Assembly (NCBI RefSeq): GCF_018588585.1
Contig: NZ_JAEUFG010000008.1
Span: forward strand, 62,001-126,000
DNA: 64,000 nucleotides
Reading direction: 5' to 3'
DNA from: Bacillus sp. SM2101
Lineage (GTDB): Bacteria > Bacillota > Bacilli > Bacillales > SM2101
The notes beneath the pieces are model-generated. The model was not told the origin of the DNA, ran no database searches, and worked only from the letters and a program-made list of their open reading frames with translations. Shown here one piece after another: positions 8,962-17,908 of the stretch. Every line of letters starts with the position of its first letter. Within the stretch, counting starts at the first letter, position 1. A program made the translations under genes and the position numbers.

Positions 8962-10107
8962 ATGAGTTTGAAACCACATGGGGGAGAATTGATTCAACGC
9001 CTTAACTCTCCTTATTCAGTGAACGACATTACAACAGAAATTGAGTTAGATTTAATGGCTTTAAGTGATTTAGAATTGATTGCAACAGGGGGCTATAGCC
9101 CACTAGAAGGCTTCTTAGGCTATAAAGATTATACTTCAGTTGTGCATGATATGCGCTTAAATTCAGGTGCACCATGGAGTATCCCTATTACACTACCAGT
9201 TTCCGCGGATAAAGCTTCAAAACTAATTGTAGGCGAAAAAGCAAAACTTGTTAAAGATGGCACTGTTTATGGAGTCATTACAATAACTGAGGTCTATACA
9301 CCAGATAAAGAAGTAGAAGCTCAGCACGTATTTCAAACGACAGATTTATCACATCCTGGTGTAAAAAAATTATTTGATCGTCCTAATGTATATGTTGCTG
9401 GTCCTATATATTTAGTTGAGCGTCCAAAGAAGGATAGATTTAATGAGTACTATCTTGATCCTCGAGAAACAAGAGAAATATTTAAACAAAAGCAGTGGAA
9501 AACAGTGGTAGGATTTCAGACTCGTAACCCTGTTCATCGTGCACATGAGTATATTCAAAAAAGTGCACTAGAAATTGTTGACGGTCTTTTACTTAATCCT
9601 CTTGTAGGAGAAACAAAGTCTGATGACGTTCCAGCAGATGTGAGAATGGAAAGCTATGAAGTGCTACTTAAGCACTATTACCCTAAGGAAAGAGTCTTTT
9701 TAGCAGTATTTCCAGCCGCGATGCGCTATGCTGGTCCTAGAGAAGCAATTTTCCATGCTCTAGTTCGAAAAAACTATGGGTGTACTCATTTTATCGTTGG
9801 CCGTGATCATGCAGGTGTAGGAGATTACTATGGAACTTATGACGCACAAAAGATTTTTGATCAATTTTCTAAAGAAGAAATAGGCATCGAAATTTTAAAA
9901 TTTGAACATGCGTTTTATTGCAAAAAGACGAAAACGATGGCTACTTCGAAAACAACACCTAGCAGTTCTGAAGATCATCTTCATTTAAGTGGTACGAAAG
10001 TAAGAGAAATGTTAAGAAATGGGGAGGTTCCTCCAGAAGAATTTACTCGACCAGAGGTTGCGGAGGTACTTATTAAAGGATTGAAAAAAACATCAGTCCA
10101 CTCATAA
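8962..10107 (+). CDS. sat: Sulfate adenylyltransferase (ATP sulfurylase)
   Basis: 381 residues, the full bacterial length. It makes APS from ATP and sulfate. Family motifs seen are [13 protein letters not shown] (QTRNP and HxxH-type nucleotide motif, near residues 185-197) and GRDHAGVG near 285. GGAGG precedes the ATG. It lies 50 bases after cysP in the same direction. A dispersed intergenic repeat copy separates it from cysC. Confidence 0.95.
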   Translation: MSLKPHGGELIQRLNSPYSVNDITTEIELDLMALSDLELIATGGYSPLEGFLGYKDYTSVVHDMRLNSGAPWSIPITLPVSADKASKLIVGEKAKLVKDGTVYGVITITEVYTPDKEVEAQHVFQTTDLSHPGVKKLFDRPNVYVAGPIYLVERPKKDRFNEYYLDPRETREIFKQKQWKTVVGFQTRNPVHRAHEYIQKSALEIVDGLLLNPLVGETKSDDVPADVRMESYEVLLKHYYPKERVFLAVFPAAMRYAGPREAIFHALVRKNYGCTHFIVGRDHAGVGDYYGTYDAQKIFDQFSKEEIGIEILKFEHAFYCKKTKTMATSKTTPSSSEDHLHLSGTKVREMLRNGEVPPEEFTRPEVAEVLIKGLKKTSVHS

Positions 10108-10225
10108 TGTTCCGTGTTGACAACTTTGAGTAGAAGTGACGAGATATTTAATAGGGGCGTCTATTAAGGGAGTTAAAAAATCTTATTAGGCAGCCCCATT
10201 ATTAAAAATATAACATTTTTGGATC

Positions 10226-10354
10226 AGGCTCTTTTGGTAAACTTTGTTGCTATTTATAGATGGTGCTCCATAATTATCTAAGTGCCACCAACACTAGGTG
10301 TATACGTGCTTATATCTTTGAATGAAAAGTAACAATTAATGCGAAAGCAGTCTT
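10226..10354 (+). repeat. Dispersed TIR-bounded intergenic repeat, copy A
   Basis: It begins AGGCTCTTTTGGTAAACTTT and ends AATGCGAAAGCAGTCTT. The end is the imperfect reverse complement of the beginning. It fills most of the sat-cysC gap. A shortened interior suggests a deletion relative to longer copies. Confidence 0.8.
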
Positions 10355-10391
10355 GTATTATTATATATTAAGTAATATAGGAGAGGTGTCC

Positions 10392-10994
10392 ATGTCATCA
10401 TCTAAAAACATCGTATGGCACGAAACAACAATTACTAGGAAAGATCGAAACAGCTTAAATAATCATAAAAGTTGTGTGTTATGGTTTACCGGACTTTCTG
10501 GATCTGGAAAGTCAACGCTTGCGAATGCAGTTGAAGTTAAACTTCATGAAACCAGCGTTAGAACTTATGTTTTAGACGGTGATAACATACGTCATGGTTT
10601 GAACAAAGACCTTGGCTTTAGTGAAAATGATCGTAAAGAGAACATACGGCGTATTGGAGAGGTATCTAAGCTATTTACAGATAGTGGTCAAATTGTTTTG
10701 ACAGCTTTTATTTCACCGTTTAGAGAAGACCGTAATAGCGTAAGAGAGCTTTTTTCTAATCATGAGTTCATCGAAGTATACGTAAAGTGTCCACTTGAAG
10801 TATGTGAAACACGTGATCCAAAGGGGTTATATGACAAGGCACGGAAAGGTGAAATTCCTGAATTCACAGGCATTAGCTCACCATATGAGCCTCCTGAACA
10901 ACCTGAATTGATTATTGAAAGCAACAAACTGTCAATAGAGCAATCTGTTGAACAGGTAATAAATTATTTAAAAGAAAAATCAATAGTAAAATAA
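10392..10994 (+). CDS. cysC: Adenylyl-sulfate kinase
   Basis: 200 residues. It phosphorylates APS to PAPS. The P-loop GLSGSGKST is near residues 34-42, followed by [16 protein letters not shown] and [10 protein letters not shown], all typical of APS kinases. I chose the ATG at 10392 because GGAGAGGTG lies six bases upstream and the family starts there. An in-frame ATG at 10353 lies in the repeat end and has no ribosome site. It is the fourth enzyme of the assimilation cluster. Confidence 0.94.
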   Translation: MSSSKNIVWHETTITRKDRNSLNNHKSCVLWFTGLSGSGKSTLANAVEVKLHETSVRTYVLDGDNIRHGLNKDLGFSENDRKENIRRIGEVSKLFTDSGQIVLTAFISPFREDRNSVRELFSNHEFIEVYVKCPLEVCETRDPKGLYDKARKGEIPEFTGISSPYEPPEQPELIIESNKLSIEQSVEQVINYLKEKSIVK

Positions 10995-11061
10995 TATGGT
11001 TTCTTTCGTAAATAATTTTGCATTAGTTACTATATATATACAATAATAGATTATATAAAAA

Positions 11062-11109
11062 AGTTTCCTTCAGAGTTTCATACGTTCAATGATGTTATTG
11101 AAGGAAACT
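11062..11109. terminator. Stem-loop between cysC and the sulfite reductase gene
   Basis: An 11-bp perfect stem (11062-11072 with 11099-11109) has a 26-base loop. The T-run follows on the minus strand, so it is not a typical plus-strand terminator. It may only partly separate cysC from the next gene. Confidence 0.45.
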
Positions 11110-11241
11110 CCATACTTATATTTAATTAACGAATATAGTCATGGGATGAAAGTAGAGAGGGTACACTGCACAACAGTTATTTTTCGATATTTATTGAACA
11201 TGAGCTATAATACGTTATAAGGGAGTTAAGGAGGGTGCTAA

Positions 11242-12855
11242 ATGGCATATGTGAAAACATGGGAAAACAATGAAAAATTAAACAAAAATGAAAAACAGAA
11301 GTTACAAAAAGATGGGTTAGAAATATTAAACGATATTCCACATTATGCGAAAAATGGTTTTCAATCTATCCCAAAAGATCAATGGGATTACTTTAAGTGG
11401 GCAGGCTTATACTTACAAAAGCCTAAAGAAGATGGATATTTTATGATGAGGGTTAATGTTCCTTCTGGAATTTTGACTTATGATCAAGCTAATGTATTAG
11501 CTGGGATTAGTAAAGATTATGGTAGAGGTGTTTTTGACATAACAACACGTCAAGCTGTACAGTTCCATTGGCTAACAATTGAACAAATTCCAGATATTTT
11601 CAAACGCTTAGAAAGCGTTGGTTTGTCTTCAGTTGGGGCTTGTGGAGATATTACTCGTACGATAGTTGGTAACCCGCTTGCAGGAATTGATGGAAGTGAA
11701 CTGTTTGATACAGAACCTATTGTTAAAGAAGTATATGAATTTTTCCAGCATAATGAAGATTTCTCAAACCTTCCTAGAAAGTATAAAATGTCAATAAGTG
11801 CAAATGTCCATAATGCGGGGCATGCAGAAATAAATTGTTTAGCATTTATTCCAGCAACAAAAGAAATTGACGGAAAACAAGTTGCTGGATTCCATATTAA
11901 AGTAGGTGGAGGGCTTTCAGCACGTCCGTTTTTAGCACAAGAACTTGATGTATTCATACTTCCTGAAAAACTCAAGGAGACAGCAATAGCAATCACAACT
12001 TTATTTCGAGATTACGGTTATCGTGAAAAGCGCCATTTAGCACGGTTGAAATTTTTAGTTGCTGACTGGGGAGTAGAGAAATTCAAAGAAAAATTAGAAG
12101 AACTGACTGGACCATTACTTTCAAAAGGTAAAAATGAATTGAAGGAATGGAATGCAGGTTATTTTTATGGAGTACACAAACAAAAACAAGAGGGATTAAG
12201 TTATGTTGGCTTTAACGTGCCTGTAGGAAGGCTAACTGCTGACGAGGTTTTTGAGCTTGCTCGGATATCAAAAGCATACGGAAATGGTGAAATCCGCACT
12301 TGTAATTCTCAAAACTTGATCATTCCAAATATTCCAGATGAACAGGTAGATGTATTGTTAAAGGAACAAATCTTTACTAGAATTTCAATCAATCCTAGGA
12401 ACTTTATTGCATATTCTGTCTCATGTACAGGTATTGAATATTGTAATTTAGCACTTGTAGAAACAAAAGAAAGAATGCGAAGTATTGCTGAATATTTAGA
12501 TGAAGAAATTGCAATTGATCATCCTGTACGCCTTCATATGGTTGGCTGTCCAAATTCTTGTGGTCAACGTCAAATTGCAGATATTGGTTTACAAGGTGTG
12601 AAAATGAAAACAAAAGAAAAAGGTATGGTAGAGGCTTTTGAAATCTATGTTGGTGGTACACTGAATAATGATGGGAAATTTAATGAAAAATTAAAGGGAA
12701 AAGTTGATGCGGACAATTTAGGCCCAGTATTAAAAGATTTCCTAAGCTATTTCAAGGAGAATAAAGTAGAGAAAGAATCATTCTATGACTTTGTTGGTCG
12801 TGTAGGGATTGAACCGCTTCAAAACGAACTAGACCAAATTTTAGCACAAATATAA
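11242..12855 (+). CDS. Assimilatory sulfite reductase, single-chain siroheme/[4Fe-4S] type (nitrite/sulfite reductase family)
   Basis: 537 residues. The two halves each carry the ferredoxin-like NiR/SiR repeat (PSGILTYDQANVLAGIS in the N-half, PVGRLTADEVFELARIS in the C-half). The siroheme-[4Fe-4S] ligands are the C-x5-C in SCTGIEYC and the C-x3-C in GCPNSCGQRQI. Nitrite and sulfite enzymes of this family look alike. The position after cysHP-sat-cysC and before siroheme genes favours six-electron reduction of sulfite to sulfide. Bacillus subtilis uses the unrelated two-subunit CysJI instead. AAGGAGGGTG precedes the ATG. Confidence 0.88.
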   Translation: MAYVKTWENNEKLNKNEKQKLQKDGLEILNDIPHYAKNGFQSIPKDQWDYFKWAGLYLQKPKEDGYFMMRVNVPSGILTYDQANVLAGISKDYGRGVFDITTRQAVQFHWLTIEQIPDIFKRLESVGLSSVGACGDITRTIVGNPLAGIDGSELFDTEPIVKEVYEFFQHNEDFSNLPRKYKMSISANVHNAGHAEINCLAFIPATKEIDGKQVAGFHIKVGGGLSARPFLAQELDVFILPEKLKETAIAITTLFRDYGYREKRHLARLKFLVADWGVEKFKEKLEELTGPLLSKGKNELKEWNAGYFYGVHKQKQEGLSYVGFNVPVGRLTADEVFELARISKAYGNGEIRTCNSQNLIIPNIPDEQVDVLLKEQIFTRISINPRNFIAYSVSCTGIEYCNLALVETKERMRSIAEYLDEEIAIDHPVRLHMVGCPNSCGQRQIADIGLQGVKMKTKEKGMVEAFEIYVGGTLNNDGKFNEKLKGKVDADNLGPVLKDFLSYFKENKVEKESFYDFVGRVGIEPLQNELDQILAQI

Positions 12856-12860
12856 CATGT

Positions 12861-12999
12861 AAGCCTTTCGTAAACCTTGTTGTTATTGAGACTTTTTTGA
12901 ACAGTAATTAATAATTTTTGCAAGTAACCTTATATTAAATGAGAAAAGGTGTCACAAATACTTGTTTTATAAGTATTTAATTCTTTATACGAAAAAGCT
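12861..12999 (+). repeat. Dispersed TIR-bounded intergenic repeat, copy B
   Basis: It starts AAGCCTTTCGTAAACCTTGT five bases after the sulfite reductase stop. It contains the internal GAGAAAAGGTGTCAC motif shared by the family and ends TTTATACGAAAAAGCT. Confidence 0.7.
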
Positions 13000-13049
13000 A
13001 TGGTCAATGAAATACATCTAACTTAAACACAAAGGATAATGAACAAATT

Positions 13050-13080
13050 CTCACATGAAGGTACTACACCTTCATGTGAG
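13050..13080. other. Perfect 13-bp stem-loop
   Basis: 13050-13062 and 13068-13080 are exact reverse complements around a 5-base ACTAC loop. No T-run follows on either strand, so a plain terminator is not supported. It lies 130 bases before a small gene in the sulfur cluster. Confidence 0.6.
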
Positions 13081-13209
13081 TCATTATTTACATGCATATT
13101 GTTATAGAGAGAGTTAATGAATAGCAAGCTCATCTCATTATCGATCAAAATCAAGATGGATAGTCACCCTGACTTTTCCACTACGTATTTAACTTAGTAG
13201 GTGATTAAA

Positions 13210-13407
13210 GTGAATTTGTACAAATTTGAAGTGAAAATAAATGAAGAGATTGTAGACGTAGTCATTGCATCAAAAAGCGATGATGAAGCGTTTCGTTATG
13301 TAGAAATAGAGTTAGAAAAGCATTTTTTAAGTATGCCTGATATAGATGATATCACACTATATGAAAAGAAGATTATCCGCAATGGAAGTGGTTTTGTTTT
13401 AGCATAG
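13210..13407 (+). CDS. Small DUF3906-like protein in the sulfate-assimilation cluster
   Basis: 65 residues from GTG 13210, chosen because AGGTG lies seven bases upstream (an earlier in-frame GTG at 13201 overlaps that site). It has alternating beta strands and a helix (MNLYKFEVKINEEIVDVVIAS, then SDDEAFRYVEIELEKH). The pattern resembles what I recall of DUF3906 proteins in bacilli. Function is unknown. Placement between sulfite reductase and siroheme genes suggests a part in sulfur metabolism. Confidence 0.6.
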   Translation: MNLYKFEVKINEEIVDVVIASKSDDEAFRYVEIELEKHFLSMPDIDDITLYEKKIIRNGSGFVLA

Positions 13408-13570
13408 ACTCTTTTAGTAAAATATGTTGTTATTTATATTAGTAATGGATAGTATGATGAGTTTTATGAGAACTCAATAAATGTAAATTGTAGAAAAGAT
13501 GTCCCGAAGGCTAGATGTATACGTGCTTAATACTTAGAACGAAAAGCAACAATCATTGAAAGCAGCCTTT
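13406..13570 (+). repeat. Dispersed TIR-bounded intergenic repeat, copy C
   Basis: It starts AGACTCTTTTAGTAAAATAT, overlapping the stop codon of the preceding small gene. It carries the interior GTAGAAAAGATGTCCCGA and ends ATTGAAAGCAGCCTTT. The last bases are shared with copy D. Confidence 0.85.
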
Positions 13571-13688
13571 CGTAAACTTTGTTTTTATATGGTTTCTAAA
13601 CGCAGGCCTTTTTTAAAATGAGAAAGATGCCAAGAAATATTGTTTTATTTCTTACTATCAATAGCAACAAGCAATATGAAAAAGCCTT
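13564..13688 (+). repeat. Dispersed TIR-bounded intergenic repeat, copy D
   Basis: It begins AGCCTTTCGTAAACTTTG, sharing its first seven bases with the end of copy C. It ends AGCAACAAGCAATATGAAAA then AGCCTT. It forms a tandem pair with C between the small gene and the chelatase gene. Confidence 0.75.
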
Positions 13689-13854
13689 AGTATAAACTAT
13701 AATATTTTTAGGGTGTTTTCGTTTTGTTGTATTGTATTAAAATATCCTAACCCACTGTTAAATTTCAGAAAAGATGCGATTCAACGAATTGGGTACATGT
13801 ATACATATTCGTACTTTTATTATTCACTTACAATAATACGAGGAGGGGATGAAA

Positions 13855-14583
13855 GTGAAAGCTATTCTCTATATAGGGCATGGTAGTAGGGTTGAGGAAG
13901 CTAAACTTCAAGCTGTTTCTTTTATAAACGAAATGAAGCAACTAATTTCAATCCCCATTCAAGAACATTGTTTTTTAGAGCTAGCATCACCAACAATTGC
14001 TGAAGGAATTAACAATTGTGTGGAGCGAGGTGCTACTGAAATTATTGTTGTGCCAATTTTGTTACTTACCGCCCACCACGCAAAAAAAGATATACCAAAC
14101 GAATTAGCAAAAGCTAGCACTCATTTTCCTGACATAGTAATTAAATATGGTCAACCTATAGGTGTTCATGACAAAATCATTGATATTTTGCTCGAAAGAT
14201 TACATGAGAAAACAACAATTATTGATGGAGATACGTTAATTTTGCTCGTTGGTAGAGGTAGTAGTGATCCTGATGCTCCTCGTGATTTACGGACGATTGC
14301 CAATCTCTTACTTGAGCAAACAGGAGCAGGTTCAGTTGATACCTGTTTTTTAGCAGCAGCAGAGCCTTCTTTTGATGATATGTTACAGCAAACAATATAT
14401 TCCCAATATAACAAAGTCCTTGTACTACCATATTTGTTGTTTACTGGTATACTAATGAAATCAATGGAGCACACAATTCAGAGCATAGCATCCAATGAAA
14501 AAGAATATATTTTATGCAATTATCTCGGTTATCATAAATATTTAGGAGATATCATTAAAGAGCGTACAGAAGCATTGTTATAA
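13855..14583 (+). CDS. sirB: Sirohydrochlorin ferrochelatase (SirB/CbiX family)
   Basis: 242 residues from GTG 13855, chosen because AGGAGG lies eight bases upstream (ATG at 13849 is only two bases from it). It inserts Fe2+ into sirohydrochlorin to make siroheme, needed by the sulfite reductase. The N-terminal motif YIGHGSR carries the metal-binding His. The second half repeats the fold (LILLVGRGSSDPDAP), with Arg where the first repeat has His, as in SirB. It is 21 bases from the next gene. Confidence 0.88.
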   Translation: MKAILYIGHGSRVEEAKLQAVSFINEMKQLISIPIQEHCFLELASPTIAEGINNCVERGATEIIVVPILLLTAHHAKKDIPNELAKASTHFPDIVIKYGQPIGVHDKIIDILLERLHEKTTIIDGDTLILLVGRGSSDPDAPRDLRTIANLLLEQTGAGSVDTCFLAAAEPSFDDMLQQTIYSQYNKVLVLPYLLFTGILMKSMEHTIQSIASNEKEYILCNYLGYHKYLGDIIKERTEALL

Positions 14584-14604
14584 CACGCTATAAGGAGAAA
14601 CAAG

Positions 14605-15222
14605 ATGAGTAGCTTTCCAATCTTAGTTCAACTGGAAAACAGAAATGCAGTAGTTATTGGTGGTGGTAAGGTTGCATCTCGAAAAGTTAAGCACTTAATC
14701 GGCGCAGGTGCTAATGTAGTCGTTGTAAGCCCAAATATAAACGAAACAATGAAAACCTATGTATCAAATCATCAGGTGGTTTGGAAAGAAAAAACGTTTG
14801 ATCCTAGTGATGTAGATAATGCATTTGTAGTTATTGCAGCAACCGACAACGAAATCGTTAATAGAGCCGTCGCTGAGGCTACAAATTGTCACACACTATT
14901 AAATGTTGTAGATCAGCCTCACTTAGGAAATTTTACCGTTCCTAGTATATTACGGAGAGGAAAACTATCTATTTCAGTTTCAACTGATGGAGCTAGCCCT
15001 CAGTTAGCAAAAAAAATTCGAGATGAACTAACGAACCAATACGATGAAACCTATAGTCATTATGTAGACTTTTTATATGAATGTAGGCACATAATAAAAA
15101 AAAATGTGAAGAACCCACGAGAAAAGCAAGAGTTATTATTAGAAATTCTTGAACCTGCCTACTTTTCCTCATTAGAATTGCGAGAAAAAATATTATCAAA
15201 ACTAAAAGAAATTAATAGCTGA
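14605..15222 (+). CDS. sirC: Precorrin-2 dehydrogenase (siroheme synthase N-domain type)
   Basis: 205 residues. The Rossmann motif VVIGGGKVASRKVKHL is near residues 16-31, followed by VVSPNI and VIAATDN. It oxidises precorrin-2 to sirohydrochlorin with NAD. AAGGAG precedes the ATG, and it forms a pair with sirB. The C-terminal helices match YlnF of Bacillus subtilis. The methyltransferase that makes precorrin-2 (SUMT, ylnD) is not in the window, although in Bacillus subtilis it sits next to these genes. Confidence 0.9.
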   Translation: MSSFPILVQLENRNAVVIGGGKVASRKVKHLIGAGANVVVVSPNINETMKTYVSNHQVVWKEKTFDPSDVDNAFVVIAATDNEIVNRAVAEATNCHTLLNVVDQPHLGNFTVPSILRRGKLSISVSTDGASPQLAKKIRDELTNQYDETYSHYVDFLYECRHIIKKNVKNPREKQELLLEILEPAYFSSLELREKILSKLKEINS

Positions 15223-15262
15223 GCTACATTTTAATAAAGTGATATTTGCTTCATCATAGCTG

Positions 15263-16003
15263 TTAAAGGGTAGTGGTATTAACTAACCTCCATAATAAAG
15301 CATCTTTCTTAGATGAATAATGAACGATAGGTTGTTCTTTAATTATAGAAAGATTTTGACCAAAAAAAGAAGAACTGTCAAAGGAAGTGCAAGTGCCTTT
15401 TCGGAGCAGCCAAGGTTCGTGTAGAAGATCTCCACGGTAGACGTTATTATGTTTGTTGACGATAAACAAACAATAACGATTTACTAAAAAGCTCGCAAAA
15501 TCTTCATTGTGAGGAGTGAATTCTTCATCATCAATCGTAAAATGTGCATGAAGTAGTGGTGAGAGTTGACGCTGTTTTTGAGAGCACATATAGCTGTATC
15601 GATTTTGGTCGTTGTCGGTTGATATTATAGAATAAGTATATGGTAAATGGTAAAAAAAAGTAGCAAGACGGCTTGCGATGAAATTGGATGCATGAATCTT
15701 TAGAAAAAAGACGCCTCGGATTCCTTGATATGTAACATAGGTCCTTACATTGATTTGTTGAAAAGGTTTGAACAACGATAAAAATGGGATGCCATTAACA
15801 TACATGCCACTCACCGAAAGAAATACGATACTTATCCATGCTTGTTTTTCGTAACAATCTAGTTTTAATGGATACGGGATGATCTTTTGTAAAGATCGTT
15901 TACATACAGGCCAATGAGCAAATATGAGATCTTCCCATATTTGTTTAAATAATGGCTGACGACTTGAGTGTTGTATGGGATGATAACCGTTATTCTTCGA
16001 CAT
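15263..16003 (-). CDS. DUF2071 (YqjF-like) protein
   Basis: 246 residues, acetoacetate-decarboxylase-like fold family by similarity to YqjF. Visible hallmarks are LFKQIWEDLIFAHWPV near the start (family W..L.F.HW pattern), the mid VNVRTYV-like segment INVRTYVTYQGIRGVFFLKI, and LLHEPWLL near the end. Function is unknown. AAGGAG lies about 13 bases upstream of the ATG. It is convergent with sirC and divergent from the rsgA leader. Confidence 0.75.
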   Translation of the reverse strand: MSKNNGYHPIQHSSRQPLFKQIWEDLIFAHWPVCKRSLQKIIPYPLKLDCYEKQAWISIVFLSVSGMYVNGIPFLSLFKPFQQINVRTYVTYQGIRGVFFLKIHASNFIASRLATFFYHLPYTYSIISTDNDQNRYSYMCSQKQRQLSPLLHAHFTIDDEEFTPHNEDFASFLVNRYCLFIVNKHNNVYRGDLLHEPWLLRKGTCTSFDSSSFFGQNLSIIKEQPIVHYSSKKDALLWRLVNTTTL

Positions 16004-16089
16004 TTTAAGCTCACAGCTCCTTAGCTATTAGGAGTTTCCTTAATTTATGTATAGAATAATCTATAACAAGAAAATTTATACAATAAACC

Positions 16090-16118
16090 TTTACATTTAT
16101 ATTTTGCAATGATATATT
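16090..16118 (+). promoter_or_regulatory. Promoter of the rsgA leader transcript
   Basis: TTTACA (16090-16095), 17-base spacer, TATATT (16113-16118). Transcription would begin near 16125, giving a leader of about 255 bases ahead of the rsgA start. Confidence 0.65.
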
Positions 16119-16152
16119 ATACATACATTATTTGAACGGGGAGGGTTGTATT

Positions 16153-16224
16153 ATGAGTAAATTAATTGTAATTAAAAGCGTAACTGGATATTTCATAATA
16201 CAGCCCATAAACATAGGTATATAA
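16153..16224 (+). CDS. Putative Ile-rich leader peptide upstream of rsgA
   Basis: 23 codons plus TAA. The sequence starts MSKLIVIK and ends IIQPINIGI, with 7 Ile in 23 residues. GGGGAGGG lies seven bases before the ATG, a ribosome site at least as good as that of rsgA. The last nine codons cover one arm of the antiterminator described next. This is the layout of ribosome-controlled attenuation. It is too short for any family match. Confidence 0.65.
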   Translation: MSKLIVIKSVTGYFIIQPINIGI

Positions 16225-16303
16225 GTTTCAATTTGCTTTCAATGTGAGAAACGATATGATATGAATGTTTAGCCATGGGCTGTAGTATGCCTATGGTTTT
16301 TTT
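16199..16303 (+). promoter_or_regulatory. Transcription attenuator (antiterminator and terminator) before rsgA
   Basis: Terminator: CCATGGGC (16273-16280) pairs with GCCTATGG (16289-16296) around an 8-base loop, followed by seven T. Competing antiterminator: TACAGCCCAT (16199-16208), inside the leader ORF, is the exact complement of ATGGGCTGTA (16275-16284), which overlaps the terminator's left arm. A second pair, CATAGGTAT (16212-16220) with ATGCCTATG (16287-16295), disrupts the right arm. A ribosome that reaches the leader stop would mask both upstream segments and so favour termination. Confidence 0.7.
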
Positions 16304-16380
16304 GTGATTTTGGACAAAAGAAGACAACCAAAAATTTTAACAATAATAAAAAAACATTCAAACATATCGGAGGAATTACA

Positions 16381-17442
16381 TTGAATTTATTAACTTTAGG
16401 ATGGAATAAACAATTTGAAGAAGCATTTTTACCATACGATAACTCAGAATACACAGTAGGAAGAGTCGCATTAGAACATAAGCGGATGTACCGAATATTT
16501 ACAGAGCAAGGAGAACTATTAGGAGAGGTTTCGGGAAAATTTCGTTACAATACTCAAGCTAGAGAAGATTTTCCTGCTGTTGGAGATTGGGTCGTAATTA
16601 CAACACAACCAAATGAAGATAGAGCTTTAATTCATGCGGTGTTACCAAGGCAAAGTAAGTTTTCACGAAAAAGTGCAGGAGAAGTTACTGAAGAGCAAAT
16701 TGTTGCATCAAATGTAAACTCTATCTTTTTAGTAGCTGCGTTAAATCAAGATTTCAACTTAAGAAGATTAGAAAGGTATATTTTGCTCACATGGGAAAGT
16801 GGCGCTAATCCCGTCATTGTTTTATCTAAAAGTGATTTATGTACCGACATTGAAGAAAAAGTAGCTAAAGTAGAAGCTATAGCATTTGGCGTTCCGATCC
16901 ATGTCATTAGTGCTAAAGAGGATACAGGGATTGAAAGCCTGCAACAATATTTAACAGACGGTCAAACAGTTGCGTTGCTAGGCTCCTCAGGTGCTGGGAA
17001 ATCTACGCTATCTAATAAACTATACGGCAAAGATGTTCAAGCTGTTCAACAAGTGCGTGAAGGTGATGATCGAGGTAGGCATACGACAACACACCGAGAA
17101 CTAATCGTACTCACAACAGGAGGTATTATCATAGATACTCCAGGCATGAGAGAGTTGCAATTGTGGGATTCAGAGGATAGTGTGGCACAAAGCTTTCAAG
17201 ACATAGAAGCACTATCAGGGCAGTGTAGGTTTACAAATTGCAAGCATCAGTCTGAACCTGGTTGTGCAGTGTTATCCGCGATTGATCAAGGTGTACTAGA
17301 GCAAAGCCGATTTCTAAGCTTTGTAAAAATTACAAAAGAGCTTGCTTATCTTGAAAGAAAAGCAGACAACAAGGCTAGAATAGCTGAGCGGAAAAAGTGG
17401 AAAAAAATAAGTGGCGATAGAACAAGGTTTCATCGTAAATAA
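16381..17442 (+). CDS. rsgA: Ribosome small-subunit-dependent GTPase A (RsgA/YjeQ family), probably an accessory paralogue
   Basis: 353 residues from TTG, with CGGAGGAA seven bases upstream. An N-terminal OB domain (residues about 30-100, FPAVGDWVVI) is followed by the circularly permuted GTPase: G4 VLSKSDL, then G1 LLGSSGAGKSTLSNKL and G3 DTPGMRELQLW. The C-terminal zinc knuckle is CRFTNCKHQSEPGC. The family checks late 30S assembly and binds stressed subunits. At 353 residues it is longer than CpgA/YloQ of Bacillus, and it is not beside prpC/prkC, which suggests a second copy. Its leader has an attenuator. Confidence 0.9.
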   Translation: MNLLTLGWNKQFEEAFLPYDNSEYTVGRVALEHKRMYRIFTEQGELLGEVSGKFRYNTQAREDFPAVGDWVVITTQPNEDRALIHAVLPRQSKFSRKSAGEVTEEQIVASNVNSIFLVAALNQDFNLRRLERYILLTWESGANPVIVLSKSDLCTDIEEKVAKVEAIAFGVPIHVISAKEDTGIESLQQYLTDGQTVALLGSSGAGKSTLSNKLYGKDVQAVQQVREGDDRGRHTTTHRELIVLTTGGIIIDTPGMRELQLWDSEDSVAQSFQDIEALSGQCRFTNCKHQSEPGCAVLSAIDQGVLEQSRFLSFVKITKELAYLERKADNKARIAERKKWKKISGDRTRFHRK

Positions 17443-17450
17443 ATTTAAAT

Positions 17451-17580
17451 CTTGTTGGAAACTTTGTTTCTATTTTACCTGCTTTTGAACAGCAAAGTTT
17501 GCTTATATTAGATGTTACGAATGCTAAGTTTGTGGTATTACCATAGTACGAAAAGCAATAATTAATCCTATAACACATAC
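17451..17580 (+). repeat. Dispersed TIR-bounded intergenic repeat, copy E (degenerate)
   Basis: Just after rsgA, it retains GAAACTTTGTTTCTATTTT near its left end and TAGTACGAAAAGCAATAATT near its right end. The outer ends are eroded. The rest of 17443-17908 shows no gene. Confidence 0.55.
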
Positions 17581-17908
17581 GTAAACTTGAATATTGAGGA
17601 ATCAGGTGGGAATTTTTATTCACCTGATTTGTTTGTAGAGCGGAGTTGTATACGAAAGTGGTTGTAAAATGATACACCATTGAGTGTGAAAATTATTAAT
17701 CATATATACCTAAGAGTTAAAAATTTATTCCTAGAAAGCAACATTTTGGCTATATGATATCTCTCCAATTTAATCATGGCTGCTATGTATGATAAACAAT
17801 ACGGGATTTTACTTAGTCAAAAGTAAAAACGATAGGAAGGATCCACGAAACTTGGGAATGACTAAAAGATAACTAATTGATATTGCAGAATCAGGAGAGG
17901 TAAGCTAC

